A stretch of DNA of 64,000 nucleotides from Mermis nigrescens (Eukaryota; Nematoda; Enoplea; Mermithida; Mermithidae), in the NCBI GenBank assembly GCA_036768485.1, contig JAVLUZ010000141.1:4043349-4107348 (forward strand), in the 5' to 3' direction. Made by a program: the position numbers and the translations under genes. The notes beneath the pieces were generated by a model. It had not been told where the DNA came from. It worked only from the letters and a program-made list of their open reading frames with translations, and ran no database searches. Of the stretch, positions 23,241 through 55,930 are shown one piece after another (position 1 is the first letter of the stretch; every line of letters begins with the position of its first letter).

Positions 23241-25575
23241 TGTATAGACAATTAGCTTTGACATGCACCCGATATAAAGCACTTTATTTTCATTCTATTA
23301 GACTTATCCCGACTTCTGGACGGAGGAAGTGGCGAACAAAAAACGCAACAAAAACGTATTTTCCATCATTTAGAACACTGTAAACTTTAAAATTCCGTAC
23401 CGAACTCCCCATTGAGTTTAAAGAAATTCGGTTTGGTACAATTTGTAGCTTTTAAATCGTAGTACATTCCTGTGTGCCAAAGTTCTGTTGCAAAAATTAT
23501 TTGGTATGATTTATCAATCAAACTTCGGAAAAAACGTGTTTTTTCGCCCATTTTCTACCTCTGATTTCGAACTTTACACCCCCATAAATAACTCAATATT
23601 GCGTTTTTTTAAATGCGGTTTGCTGCGATGTTTAGCCCCTGTGAGGCACTTTATTAATGCTGTCTTCGATTTATACTGACTCATAAGCGGAAAAATTTGG
23701 CAGAGAAATCTTATTTAAAATCCGTTTTTTACACCATCCACTAGAGTGTAAACTTTAAACCCCAGGATCTAACTCACCATAGAGCATAGAAGACTTTGCT
23801 TATATGCAGAATGTAGCCCTTGATCCGCTCTACATTTCTGTCAGAAAACATTTTAAAAAACTTATAACCGGAGTTAGTATCGGACATAGGCAGGTTGAAA
23901 ACTCGACCGAAAAGTGCTTTTTCACCCACAGATTTTCGCACTCTTTACACTGCCGTTCGATAACTAATGCGAATTTCAAAAAACAAAAAAAGTACCATCT
24001 GTAGAATTCATCCCTCTATTATCCTATCCTGTTCAATCCTTCGAGTCATCAATATTCAGTTGTCCACATGCCGCAGTAAAAAGGTCCCAAAATTTGTCCT
24101 ATGTTATAACGTTACACAAAAACTTTACACCTTCTTTACACAGTCAATTTTGAGTTTCAAGAAAAACAAAAAACACGGGCAGCGAATTTTTTCATTATCT
24201 TTCTTTTAAAAAAATCCGCACCTTCCAGAAGTGTCCCGTTATAGCTGTAGGGAGGTGCACAGGTGTTGGGGGTACCCAAGTATATTATAGGTACGCGCTA
24301 ACGCGCTACCTACGATAGCACTAATCTTGTTCTCCTATGTCACTGACTTTCAGGAAAATATCGTAGATAAGCTATTTTCTGTCCAACTTTATTTATGTTT
24401 ATGACACGGTCTTACTGACTGCGCATCTGCTAAAAAATTTTATATTAGCGTGTGGTTTTTATTCACAGAAGGAATTATCACAAATATGGATGCCAATCTT
24501 TGCTCAACTAAGAGACGAACAGTCCTTGAAGCACCTCCTAATGTTTATGTGCAACGCATTCTCGACATATTCAAAAATTAACATAAAAAAAGAACGGTAA
24601 ACCGGGCATAAAATTTGAAACATGTTTTAAAATCAGTAAGATTTTCTCTATCTAAAAAATCCATTATCGTTGTTGTAACGACCCGTTTGCAGGTCTAAAA
24701 AAGCGACTGAAGTTGAACAACAAAATTTTTTATATGAGCCTGAATATCATGTGTTAAAATGGAGACTACTACAAAATAACTTCCATCGGTAAGTAGATTG
24801 TCCATTTTTCTATAAAGTAATTATAATTTCATGAAAAATGAAGAAGTATTGATGGAGTTATTAAAAATATTCGAAAACAGACATTTTTCGCAAAAATTCA
24901 AAACCCGGAACTTTGATGCTTGCTATAGAAGCCCAGGAGCATTTTTGTAAAGTTTTACTTTACACATTTTCATCTGGTACCAAGACCTACCGATGGACAA
25001 AATTTCATTTGTTTCTGCGACAGTTCATCGGGACCGAATGTGCGAATCTTTTCGGCAGTTGCTCATAGGCGGATTAGTGCAAATGTAACTTTTTGGCAAA
25101 TGTAACTTTTTTTTAGATTAGTGCAAATGTAACTTTATGATATTTTGACACTTATTGTAAGGGATGGGTGCCAAACAATGGATATTACAGTATGACTAAG
25201 GAGTAAAATTTGAAACGAGTAAATAAGAACCAGAAGATAATATTGGAAGTCAATAACAAATAAGACATATGAATGAATTTCTGTACGATTTTTGGCATAT
25301 TGGTCATCAGTTATATCAGTCTTTTATGCTAATTGGCAGCGAAGCGACTCGTTTGCAAAAAAGATTGCTCTAGCAAATGGGGCAGCGAAGTGAACCATTT
25401 GCTATAGTAGGTATGTTTAATTTATTCGAGAGGTTTTCCAACAAATTTTTTTGAAGGCTACAGAATGCCTAACTAAGTGATTTACTGTAAGTCGACAGAT
25501 AAGTTGAGTATGGCAAGTGGCTGTCATTCTTTTATTTTCAATGCAATAAACCGTGAGGTTAGTTCAAGCATCTAA

Positions 25576-25709
25576 AGAGTGCTAGGACATACTACAGTAA
25601 GTACGCTAAATAAAAATCTAGCGGCTGTAATCGAACCCGTGTTGCTTCGACGACAATCGGACTCTCTACCATTGAGCTACATGAGCGAAAGTTTGCCGCG
25701 AAGTTTAAA
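25576..25709 (-). repeat. tRNA-derived SINE copy 2
   Basis: Reverse strand: A-box TAGCTCAATGG, degenerate B-box GGTTCGATTAC, then TTTATTTAGCGTACTTACTG and TAGTATGTCCTAG. Both copies flank the 5.25-kb unit in opposite orientation. Confidence 0.8.
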
Positions 25710-26132
25710 ATGTTAGTCTATGGTGTTTACTGGCCAATTTATGACAAGCTGAATGCGTAACTTCTAGCCGCAAAATGCATGATCGGTTGGAAGATGAAAA
25801 TAAGTTATGCCGTAAAAAATTGTATCGAAAAACTCTTCCTTCTGTAACTACTGTCAGTAGTTACACGCCTTTTGAACCCGGTTCAAACGCCTATGACGGG
25901 AAGGTACATAATACCCCAACAGGCATTAAAGCCATTGACGAGCTAAGACGGGCTATGGCGGTATGCCTACTACGCTCACCAGGCAATTATGCACCAATCG
26001 ATAGAGCCCCATGTGTTGCTCTCTTGGTTGCATTATGCTCACCAATCGATCGAGCCTAAAGTGCTCTCTTGGTGTTGCATTCGATCGGTATTGCACCCCG
26101 CCTTTTCAACGGCGCTGCAGTCAGGTCTTAAA

Positions 26133-26397
26133 CAAGCATGGGCGTGGGGGGTTTGGGGGGTATGCACACCCCAGAAGTTTAAATACCCCCCAGAAATCAA
26201 AATATCCCCTCCCCCAGAATTGAAATTTTGAAATTTTTTTGCTTTTTTAGCGATTTTTTGATGCCATTGGATAGTGCTCAATGAGAAACGTCGAAAAATG
26301 GTGTTTTATCGCCATACGACCAATTTAAAGACCATTTTTTGACCTTTGAAAATTTTTTCACCCCCCACCCCCAGAATTTCGTTGCTGCCCACGTATG
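26133..26397 (-). mobile_element. family A MITE
   Basis: Reverse copy, CAAGCATGGGCGTGGGG to GCTGCCCACGTATG. Flanks GTCTTAAA and GTATTAAC agree at 6 of 8. Confidence 0.85.
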
Positions 26398-26498
26398 GTA
26401 TTAACCCGTGAGTTTATGCTTCGGGTGGGCATAAAACTCAGCCGATCTCGTTTTTGTTTGAGCACTGGTTCGGCTCGCGAAAGCGACCGAACACTGAT

Positions 26499-26560
26499 CA
26501 GTGGCGGACCTTCGGGCCTGCCCAGTTTTGTGAGACTCTTACACTTCCAATGTAGCTACA
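26499..26560 (+). mobile_element. isolated hAT-type left end
   Basis: CAGTGGCGGACCTTCGGG matches hAT-N ends of this window, but no partner end was found downstream; treated as a truncated fragment of uncertain length. Confidence 0.35.
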
Positions 26561-26962
26561 TATGTACAGTGATATCTGCACGACTTACAGTAAGTAAGAA
26601 TGATATAATTACTGTAGCATCGGAAAAGATCTGCTGAAAAAGCTCTCAGATAAATGAAACACAGTGTAGTTAATAATTAAAGGGTGGCTGTAAACAATAT
26701 ATACATACATTGCAAAAACTTGTCCAAAAAAGTCATGTTCTTTCCGTTTTTAGGTGTCTTTTTCTTGTATGTGTGATGTACCCAGCGGGCGCAACCAGGA
26801 TTTTATTTCGGAAGCGGTGAGAACCATATGGAGATACGCGAAAATTATGGCATTTTTCAGCGTTTATCGACGAGATCTATGCCATAGTGAAGAAAAAAAT
26901 TTAAAAAAATTGAACAATTTTTTGCTTGATTTTAAATTTGAGTGTAAAAGACTATCCTTAAC

Positions 26963-27229
26963 CATACGTGGGCAGCAAGAAAATTCTGGGGGTGCAATAT
27001 TTTTTGAAGGTCAAAAAATGACCTTAAAAATGGTGGTATGGCGATAAAAACACCATTTTTCGACGTTTCTCATCAAGCACTATCCATTGGCATCAAAAAA
27101 TTGCGAAAAAACGAAAAAAATTTTCAAAAATTTAATTCTGGGGGGGTATTTTGATTTCTAGGGGGAGGGTATTTAGGTTTCTGGGGGGGTGGCGGTGCAT
27201 ACCTCCCAAACCCTCCACGCCCAGGTGTG
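26963..27229 (+). mobile_element. family A MITE, reference copy
   Basis: 267 bp, CATACGTGGGCAGCAAG to CACGCCCAGGTGTG, perfect duplication TCCTTAAC at 26955-26962 and 27230-27237. The interior has GGTGGTATGGCG, a CGACGTTTCTCATC block and CACTATCCATTGGCATC, seen in all A copies. Confidence 0.93.
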
Positions 27230-28163
27230 TCCTTAACCCTATCTGTTTGACTACTTTCTCAATATTAAGTTAAGGCTTGACTCCAAAACATTTCGAAATA
27301 TTTGTCTTTGCAATTAATTTTGTGGTTTTGCAAAGAAAACTAATGCAGAAGATAAATGGGCGCGGAGCGCAGAAAATTGTTAACATATCCGCTATTTTTA
27401 AGTCAAATCTGGGCTTCTAAGGTAAGAAATATGATGAAAATATAAAAATCCGGCTCGAAGCGCCAAAAACTTTTGAGTTTAGTAGCTCAAAAGTGTAATG
27501 CTCCTACAACAGAATATTCACTCACAAAAGATTGAATAATTTGGTAAATAGAATTGTGCCCATGCAAACAATGACAAACGAAACGGAATATTATCAAGCA
27601 GTGGCACAACATGATTTGGACACTGTATCATGATGTTCAATAAGCATTAGAATTTCATTAAACGGATAAATCACTAAATCGGAATGCGCTGAATAATTTA
27701 GCTAATACAAGCAACTCGATATTGGAACTCTATAACGAGAAATAAAATTGACTCGGCGCAATGCGCGAGAAAATTTTCGGAAATTTGCCTCTTTGAACTC
27801 AAATCTGGGCACATTGCACGTTGCGCCATAAAAATCAAAAAAAATTTTGGGGGCACGTGAGAAATAAAATTGAAAAAAATTCAGGGAGCACAATTAAAAA
27901 AAATGGTAAAATTTTTTGAAAAATGTTTGTACTAGAAATCATTTTGAAGAAAAGTATGTACGTGGCAATAAACGGCTAAAAAACACTATTTTACACGTAA
28001 ATGGCGAGTTTTCGGACCTATATTTGTCTGACTTAGAAAAATGGGGATACCATACCGCCCCTCACAAAAAGCCTAAATGTACTGCTGTCTTCAGGTATCC
28101 AAATTCATTGGTATGTAAATACATGTACAGCATTGGAGGGGATCAGACGTTTCGGACAATACT

Positions 28164-28561
28164 CAGGCACGTATCTCTAAGGAGAATGGGGGGTTCGGAC
28201 CATACGTGGGCAGCAAGAAAATTCTGGGGGGTGCAAGATTTTTCAAAGGCCAAAAAATGGCCTTAAAAATGGTGGTATGGCGAAAAAACACTATTTTTCG
28301 ACGTTTCTCATCGAGCATTATCTATTGGCATCAAAAATTGCGAAAAAAACGAAAAAAATTTTAAAAACTGAATTCTGGGGGGGGGTATTTTGATTTCTCG
28401 GGGGGGGGGGGCATACCCCCCAATCTCAGATGTGGTTCAGACCCCCAAAATTCAGAAAAATAGGACTTTTTAAAGGTTATTTTGTGCCATTTTTGGCTCT
28501 TTTGAGCTTAGTCCCCTAAAAATTGGTGTTGGTCCTCCTAAATTGGACGGCAAGGTGCCTG
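28164..28561 (+). mobile_element. N2 MITE (CAGGCACG ends) with nested family A MITE
   Basis: Ends CAGGCACGTATCTCTAAGG and GACGGCAAGGTGCCTG. Perfect 8-bp duplications ACAATACT at 28156-28163 and 28562-28569. Contains a younger family A element at 28201-28434. Confidence 0.92.
28201..28434 (+). mobile_element. family A MITE nested in N2
   Basis: CATACGTGGGCAGCAAG to CAATCTCAGATGTG. Flanks GTTCGGAC and GTTCAGAC agree at 7 of 8. Sits within the N2 element, so it is the younger insertion. Confidence 0.9.
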
Positions 28562-28714
28562 ACAATACTCGTTCTTTCTAGAAGTTAAAAACAAAAAAAA
28601 TATCGAAAAAACGTGAAAAAGCCAGATTAAAGATTAATTTTTGATCCAAGAATGAACTATTGCATAAGGCTCACTTTTTGCAATTATACGACAAATCGAC
28701 AATTCTGGGAGGTC

Positions 28715-28975
28715 ACAGCCATAAGTGCATAGCATGGCCGATCTGAGGGCAGGGGTCCAAAATTGAGCTTTTTGGGCCAAAATGATCTCAAAAACTGGTA
28801 TAAGCGTTAAAATGCGTAAAAACTACGTTATTTATTATTCAGTTTCTGGTCATTTTGAAGAAAATTTTCAATTTTCACCCGTTTCCGGCCTTCATTTCGC
28901 TACATTTTCCCCACAAAATTTTCTGTTTTTCCATTCTGGGAAGAGGGTCACAGGATCACACATGCGCGTGGAGTA
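28715..28975 (+). mobile_element. family F MITE
   Basis: GCATAGCATGGCCGATCTG, TCTCAAAAACTGGTATAAGC and a GCCTTCATTTCGCTAC block, then a GC-rich end near ACACATGCGCGTGG. GGTCACAG occurs on both outer sides. Confidence 0.65.
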
Positions 28976-29144
28976 GGTTTGTACCCCCATAAATTAAAAT
29001 ACCGCCATAAGATTACTGTAGACCCCAGAATTCTATTTTTAGTATTATTTTTGGCGGTATACCCCATCCTGACCCCCAGAATTTCGGAGTTGCCCATGTC
29101 AGGACCCCTCCAAATCCCCCTTCACGTGCACGTCTGGTCGCAGC

Positions 29145-29263
29145 CGTACATGGGAAGCAACTTAATTCCGGGGGAAGGGGTTCCGATGTAGCCAAATCGC
29201 AAAAAATAGCACCGGAAATTCAATTCTGGGGGTCTTTCAGATTCCCCTCCACGCCCATGTGTG
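29145..29263 (+). mobile_element. family B MITE, 119 bp
   Basis: CGTACATGGGAAGCAAC to CACGCCCATGTGTG, perfect duplication GTCGCAGC (29137-29144, 29264-29271). The ends resemble family A but the interior (CCGATGTAGCCAAATCGC) differs. Confidence 0.9.
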
Positions 29264-29974
29264 GTCGCAGCCATTTACTGAAAGCGTTAATGGGATGTGC
29301 TAAAACCTCGGGGCTTATAACTTGTCAAGGTCAGAAAAAACTAAAATACTGACGTCAGAAACAAAAAACCCATTTCGGGCAGGAAAACCGGATAGAATTT
29401 TTTCAGGAGAATCCCGAGTTGTACTCTTGGGCTTATGAGGACCTTCTGATACCAGGGGCCAAAAACCCAAGCTCTTGCATGAATACCAGTCTAGCTTTAC
29501 CGATTATATGTTCAATTTACTTTATTGAAGAACAAATTGAGTTCAATAGCACCATTTTTTTAACAAGAAATTACGAATAAACAAACGCACAAAACATGCA
29601 GGAAAAGAATATAATACAGAAAAAGAGATCAAGTCGATGGATCAAATACTGAGTTTCAGCAGATCGGATGTTGTATCCTCGAGGGATAATGATTTCGTTG
29701 TCTGAAAAAGTAAAGACATAAGTACAACTTATATTTCACTGCGTGGCATACAAGGGCAGCTCTTCAATTCTGCGGACTTTGGGGGCCATAAAATTTCAAA
29801 AGGCAAAAAGTGTCGAAAAATTCATGAAAGGAGCAAAAAACAGAGTTTGTTGACGTTTTAATGCAAGCTCTATCCATTGACGTCGAAATATCGCAAAAGA
29901 ACGAACAATTTAAAAAAAAACTGAACTGGGGATCTCTTTGGATTCAGAGGAGAGGTCTTTCAAATTCTAAAGTC

Positions 29975-30230
29975 AAGACCATACATGGGCAGCAGGCGAA
30001 TTTTGGGGGTCTGGATGGCGTAAATTTGGCAAAAATCCAAAAACATACCGAAAATTCAATTCCGGAGATCCGTTGGATTCTCTGAGTAGAAGAGGGTGCC
30101 CCAACTCACATGGGCAGCGACCAAATTCTGGGGAGGGTTCCGATGGGGCCAAGTTGCCAAAAGTAGCACCAAAAATTCATTTCTGGGGGTCAATCGATTT
30201 GGGGGTAGGGGTCCGCGTCACACCCATGTG
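29975..30230 (+). mobile_element. two tandem family B fragments
   Basis: Two starts of the form CATACATGGGCAGCAGGCG (29989) and CACATGGGCAGCGACC (30108), then one end ACACCCATGTGTG (about 30229). Interiors match 29145-29263. Duplications are not evident. Confidence 0.6.
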
Positions 30231-31120
30231 TGTACCTTATACGCTAGTGTTTTGCGAAAGAATATCTTAAACGACTTTTTCGCATTTTTACTCTTGATTA
30301 AAAAGTTTAAACGATACGTATATTAATTTTTGAAATGCCTATAAATATAATACAGAATCTAAAACAGATAATCTTCGTCCTCATAAACGAGTAAAGACAA
30401 CAAACGCTTTATTCGAGCGCATTTCAAAGCAAAAACCGAACATTCAAACAACGCACAGCGTGAAAAGTGTTTGGCCCACAAATATGCGAAAATATAAGCC
30501 AAAGCAGACGATAATGTCAAAAAACAAGTTAGAAACTATATTATGATCTGCACGTGGGTTTCTCGGTGGAGGGTCTCGAAAATCCGGAAATAAATCAAAA
30601 ATCCTGAAAAATCTAAAAATTTAGGAAATCCAGGACCATCCAAAAGTTCAGAACCCGACAGACTCAGAATTAAATTCTCATCGAAAAATGGATGAGATTT
30701 TGTTATTTTTTAACATTTGAAAATTTTTGGACCCCAAAATAAGATAGCGGGCAGATATCTCTGTTTAAAAAAAGAGGAGCGTCGTACGACCACAGGTACA
30801 TGCAAATCAATTAACTAACAGCTTTACACTGTTAAAAACATTATTAAATCCTCCAGCGAAAAGAGTATCTATAATGCAAAATACTAACACAAAATAATCA
30901 AATTTAATCTAATTTTTATTGTTTCACTGCATGTGCCAGAAACGTAACATCAAAATATTGGCACGGTGCAGTCAGCCATTTTTAGAGGACGGGAGAGTGA
31001 TAACCTTTAAGCTTTAGCCAAAAATGGCTAAAAATCACCTAAAATGGCCAAAAACGCAAGTTTCCGCCAAAAATCTGACTTTGGAGGAGATATGGCAGAC
31101 GATCGACTTTGGGTGGGGAT
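30231..31120. other. intergenic, partly family D-like
   Basis: 30990-31110 resembles the family D interior. The rest has no recognised content. Confidence 0.45.
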
Positions 31121-31191
31121 CATACATGGGCAGCAGTATTCTGACGGATTACAGATTCTGGGGGGTGTGGTGAACCCCGCGCCCATGTATG
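31121..31191 (+). mobile_element. 71-bp minimal CATAC-ended MITE
   Basis: CATACATGGGCAGCAG to GCGCCCATGTATG. Flanks GTGGGGAT and ATAGGGAT agree at 6 of 8. It is inserted in a family D-like sequence and keeps little more than both ends. Confidence 0.75.
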
Positions 31192-31579
31192 ATAGGGATT
31201 ATGCAAGAGCATGTGGGGATGAGGGGGAATTACTCCCCTGAGCTTCGAAAAACTGATAGTCATGGAGCCATTCTGGCCAAAAAAACCGTTGCTATATAGC
31301 CTTTTTTGGACTGAGAAAATTAGCTATATAGCCGTTTTGGGCTCGAGCTCTTTTTTTGAGCTCAGAAATGCAATCTACCTAGTTGTATTTTTATAGTTTC
31401 AAAAGAATATATACCTCTTTTATCGACTCCAGAAATTACTAAATAGCTATTTTTAGTCCAAAAGGGCTACATAGCTATGTTTGAGAAACTCTGTTAGAAA
31501 GCACATAGCTATCTTCAAATTTTTGGCTTTCACCGCCCCCCCCATTGAGAGTTCTACCTTGCGCACCTATGGTGGGGAT

Positions 31580-32097
31580 CATACCTGAGCGTTGGGGGAG
31601 AGATTGTGGGGTATGCAGCCCCCAGAAACCAAAATACCCCCAGAATTCAATCTTAAAAATTGTTTCTGTTTTTTTCTCGCAATTTTTTGATGCCAATGGA
31701 TAGTGCTCGATGAGAAACATTGAAAAACGGTGTTTTTCGCCATACCACCCTACGTGGGCAGCATGGAAATTCTAGGGGTGGGGTGCAAGATTTTCTAAAG
31801 GTCAAAAAATTGCCTTAAAGATCGTAATATGGCGAAAAAACAACATTTTTCGACGTTTTTCATCGAGCACTATCCATTGGCATCAAAAAATTGCGAAAAA
31901 AAAACGAAAAAATTTTTTAAAAATTGAATTCTGGGGGGTATTTCGATTTCAGGGGGTATTTTGGTTTCTCGTGGGCGGGGTGCATACCCCCCCAAACTCC
32001 CCCCACGCCCAGGTGTGCATACCACCATTTCAAAGGCCATTTTTTGACCTTTGAAAAATTCCTGCATATCCCAGAACTTTGGTGCCGCCCACCTATG
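31580..32097 (-). mobile_element. family A MITE hosting a second family A MITE
   Basis: Outer copy with perfect duplications GTGGGGAT (31572-31579, 32098-32105), starting CATACCTGAGCG and ending CGCCCACCTATG. It is interrupted at 31749-32017 by another A copy, leaving an outer unit of about 240 bp. Confidence 0.92.
31749..32017 (+). mobile_element. family A MITE nested in family A
   Basis: Perfect duplications CATACCAC (31741-31748, 32018-32025). Starts CCTACGTGGGCAGC and ends CACGCCCAGGTGTG. Opposite orientation to its host copy. Confidence 0.93.
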
Positions 32098-32169
32098 GTG
32101 GGGATCCCTTGTTTTATGTACGACACGCAATGTATGTAAACACAGACGAAAAAACAAAAAAAAACGTAC

Positions 32170-52542
<20,373 letters not shown>

Positions 52543-52584
52543 CTTCGTTGGCGTAATTTACAAAAAAGGTATAACCTATAAGAC

Positions 52585-52800
52585 AGTAGCCACCAGACAT
52601 ACACAGCGGGGTTAGGGGCCTTTTAGGACTCATACCCAGAATGAAAAAGAGGATGAAAGCTGCTAAACATTTCCATGAAAAATGCTTGAAATTGATCAAA
52701 AACTGTAGATTAACGTGATTTTAACGATATTAGCATTTATACCAGTTTCTGACTCACTAGTTGATCCCCAGGTTGGCCATGTTGTTATTTATGACAGCCA
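52585..52800 (+). mobile_element. family F MITE just upstream of gamma-tubulin exon 1
   Basis: Contains the family F body (AAACTGTAGATTAACGTG, ATACCAGTTTCTGA, TTGGCCATG). It starts about 45 bp upstream of the gamma-tubulin ATG, so it overlaps the expected 5' UTR/promoter. Confidence 0.55.
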
Positions 52801-54624
52801 TTACACAGAGACCTATACAGCCTGGAAGATTTCAGAAAGGAGAACACTGCCAACCTAAACTGGGTATAAATAATAGTGAAAATGTTCAAAAGGAGTACTA
52901 AGTAAATGTATTGAACTTTGCAGTACTTCAAACATTTCTGAAAAAGTTTTCGTCCTTATTCATTTTTTACCGAAATTTTATCTACTTCCTTTTCTTTGTA
53001 AAATTTATTTCCTTGTTCAAAGTATGTTCAGCACGGGGGCCGAGTTTGCGTCAGGATGTAAGTCGGGAATGAAAAGCAAGAAACTTCACTTCAGCCCAAC
53101 TTTTCAACTACAAAACTGTCAAGATGGGTACTTGATTGATTGTTTTTGATTAAGAAAAATCCGGTTGCTGAATAAACACTTGTATTCAAGCCCAATTCTC
53201 TCACCTTTTTCATTCTTTAATGGAGACTTAATGCATTCAAGTTTAATACTTTGACGAAAAACATACTCAGATGATACTAACTTATTGATTAGCGCCGGAC
53301 GCTGTTTTCTACAAACTGTTAAAAATGAATGAAACGGAAGCTAGTTTTATTACACAAAAATACACAATACAGTCAACTTAAAACAGTACAGAAAAACATT
53401 AGGAAATCAATAAAGAATGTAAAAAGTGCTAATAATGTTAAATAATTACATAGTACAATCATTAGCGCCAGAATGCTTGTTATGTTAAGGAAAACATATC
53501 TTATTAGTACTTACAGGAGATATTTCCACTGAAATAATGGATTCAAAAACAAAAACTTTACCCGAAATTTAAAAAAAATTGTAGAAAACATCCTACTGTA
53601 GGCGTTTTCAGCGATCTTTCTTTTCAAAAGTGCCAATTTTTTGGCGCTTCGCACCTAGTAGTTCTTTTTACTTATATTTTATTCAAATTCGTTAAATTCA
53701 AAAAAAGTTTCGTTACGTTTTCATCGTCTAGATTTTTGACCCGTATCCATCATATGAGTCCAAGCAGACACCTAAAATATTTGTTCAGTTTCATACCCCT
53801 CTCAGAATTTTCATGTTAAGCGTTTATGCATGAAATGCAACTGCGACAAAGTGTGCTTATCAGACATTTTCTGGCATTGATTAAAAGTCAAAGATCTTTT
53901 TCAATATATAAAACTATTGTTTTCGAGAATCTTAGAAGAAAAGCAATCTTGTTTTCGCTGAAAATTCAGAAGCTTTGCACTGGTAAATCTATAATGCAAC
54001 GGACGAAGCAAAAATCCTAAGATCGGGAAATGAAAAGAGCCTATTTTTTCACCGGTTTTAATATATCAATTTTTTTGTCAAAAATAAAATTTTGTGAATT
54101 CTGTGTCAAAAAAATTGAAACCTCTCGCATTGTTCGAAAACAGTCGACCGAGTACAACATCTTTGATCTGCTAGAAGAATTATCCGATCATAATCAACGT
54201 GCTAGCTCCTCTTTATTAATTATTATTATTTTCTAATTGATAATAATTACCTAATAATACTATGAATTATAATTATCAATATTATTATTATTTATTATTA
54301 CTTTTAATGATATCAATTCTAAATGTTACTATAAACCAGTCAAGTAGTCACTTTAAACCATTCAACTATTTTTTGAGAATTAGGCCAGATTAAAAGAAAA
54401 CGGCAGCAATAAGTTGTACCTAAATGACCGCGAATTAAGCGCTAAAATCAGTACCTCGAAACAATAATAAACCAGCACCGGTTAACACGAGAACTTGATT
54501 AACTAAGCGAGTTGAATAAAACGACAGTACATACATGCTATGTATACAGCAAAGCAAGGGACGCAATTCTTGTCAACTGTTAGGTACAGGTAAAACGATC
54601 GTTCAAAAAATTATAACCTGTTCT

Positions 54625-54862
54625 TATACATGTAACGGCTCGAAATTTTGGTTAGAGACCCCAACCATTTTCGGAGGAATTGGAGGTAAATCGACTCCAA
54701 TTTTTAGCCAGAAACGACAAAAAACGAGTAAAAATGGCCCAAAAACCCTAGTGTTTTCCAAAAATAAGGAGAGGGTATGGCGGTCGAAAATTTGCTGACT
54801 TTGGGGAACATGATTGAGGGCGACCAACTTTGGTTGGGATATCCTCATCCCCTATGCCTTTT
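54625..54862 (-). mobile_element. family D MITE, reverse copy
   Basis: ATACATGTAACGGCTCG near 54628, a GCCAGAAACGACAAAAAACG block, and GGGCGACCAACTTTGG near the end, the reverse complement of family D. Between the two genes. Confidence 0.65.
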
Positions 54863-55930
54863 CCATTCCAAACAGCTTTTTTCGCAGTGCATTACTGTGT
54901 GTAAACGGGCATAAAAATAGTTTAAACTTGCATGATGCCTATAATACATATGCCGCGAATTTGAAAACACAAGGACACCCTATCTCGATGTATAATAACA
55001 TAACTTTGGCTATATTTTAATACACTTTTGTAGTCAATCAAAATGTTTCTGCAAATCCCGGAAATGGATCGTTTGGAATGAAATAGGCTAACATACCTGG
55101 CAGAAATAATTAACAATTTTGAAAATACTAACTCCAATTTAAATTGATTATAATTTTAGCTTTAAACTTTTAAATATGGATGTATGACCACGAAGCATGT
55201 AAAATTGCAGGTAGCTGCACTTAAGCTTATCAATTACAGTTCAAACGACTAGTATATAAAGAGTCTAAATCAGCAAATCGTATTCTTAAAGTATAACAGC
55301 GTGCTTAGTATGAAGTTGTACGGCCTAAAATATTCCAAAAGGGGCATAGCCCGTCTATAAGGATCCACCAGTTTACTTTTTACAACAAATCTGGGCAATA
55401 TCCCATTTTGCTCCGTCCACAGAGATAGGACGAGTCAATATTTGGACGGGCCGAATCATTTGAATGGTAAAACGTTTTGTGCAGGAAAAATCTGAAAATC
55501 CTGCTTTTTGACCAAAAAACAACCTTTAAGCTAGAAAACTAGTTTTTGGACGGACAGTAGAAAGGGTGGTTAAGTACCAAATTTGTATGATCTTACGTGG
55601 GCAGGGAGTTTGAGGGGTTTCTACCTCAACACAGAAAAGTTTTCATTACCCCAGGAATTACTTCATCTCCGGCCATTCAATATTTTTCCCAAGTTTTCAA
55701 AGCTTCCATCTATTTGCTCAAAAGAATTAAATTTTTGGCGCCATATACTCAATTTTGGACTATATTTCGTTCAATTTGCTTAATTTTGTTTGATTTTTGC
55801 GTTTTTATTCTCTACAAAAGATAGAGCATCATCAGAAACGCCAAAAACGCTGTTTTTGACGCGTATCTATGCAAAATTTTTGAGCCGGAAAGAACACTTA
55901 TGAAGAATTCCACCCTCCCATACTGAGCCT

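Larger units (their letters stand above)
21278..24308 (-). repeat. large repeat, right inverted copy
   Basis: Right end GGTACGCGCTAACGCGCTA mirrors 6762. Its left edge shows GACGCGTACCTATGCAAAG, so this copy has short inverted ends GCGTACCTAT on both sides and may be a complete 3.03-kb element. It encloses a fold-back element (21285-21781) and a TTTACAC/GTGTAAA array (22010-23240). Confidence 0.8.
19812..25064. mobile_element. 5.25-kb unit with about 490-bp terminal inverted repeats
   Basis: 19812-20305 is the reverse complement of 24590-25064 with moderate divergence, from GAGCAACTGCCG inward to ACCGGGCATAAAA. A 4-bp ATAG flanks both sides (19808-19811, 25065-25068). The interior holds a family A MITE, the 3.03-kb repeat copy and no recognisable transposase, so it is a non-autonomous or composite element. 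Confidence 0.75.

Noticed and set aside
22328..23282. Frames over the tandem array
   Set aside because: Translations of the 280-bp repeat units; not consistent between units.
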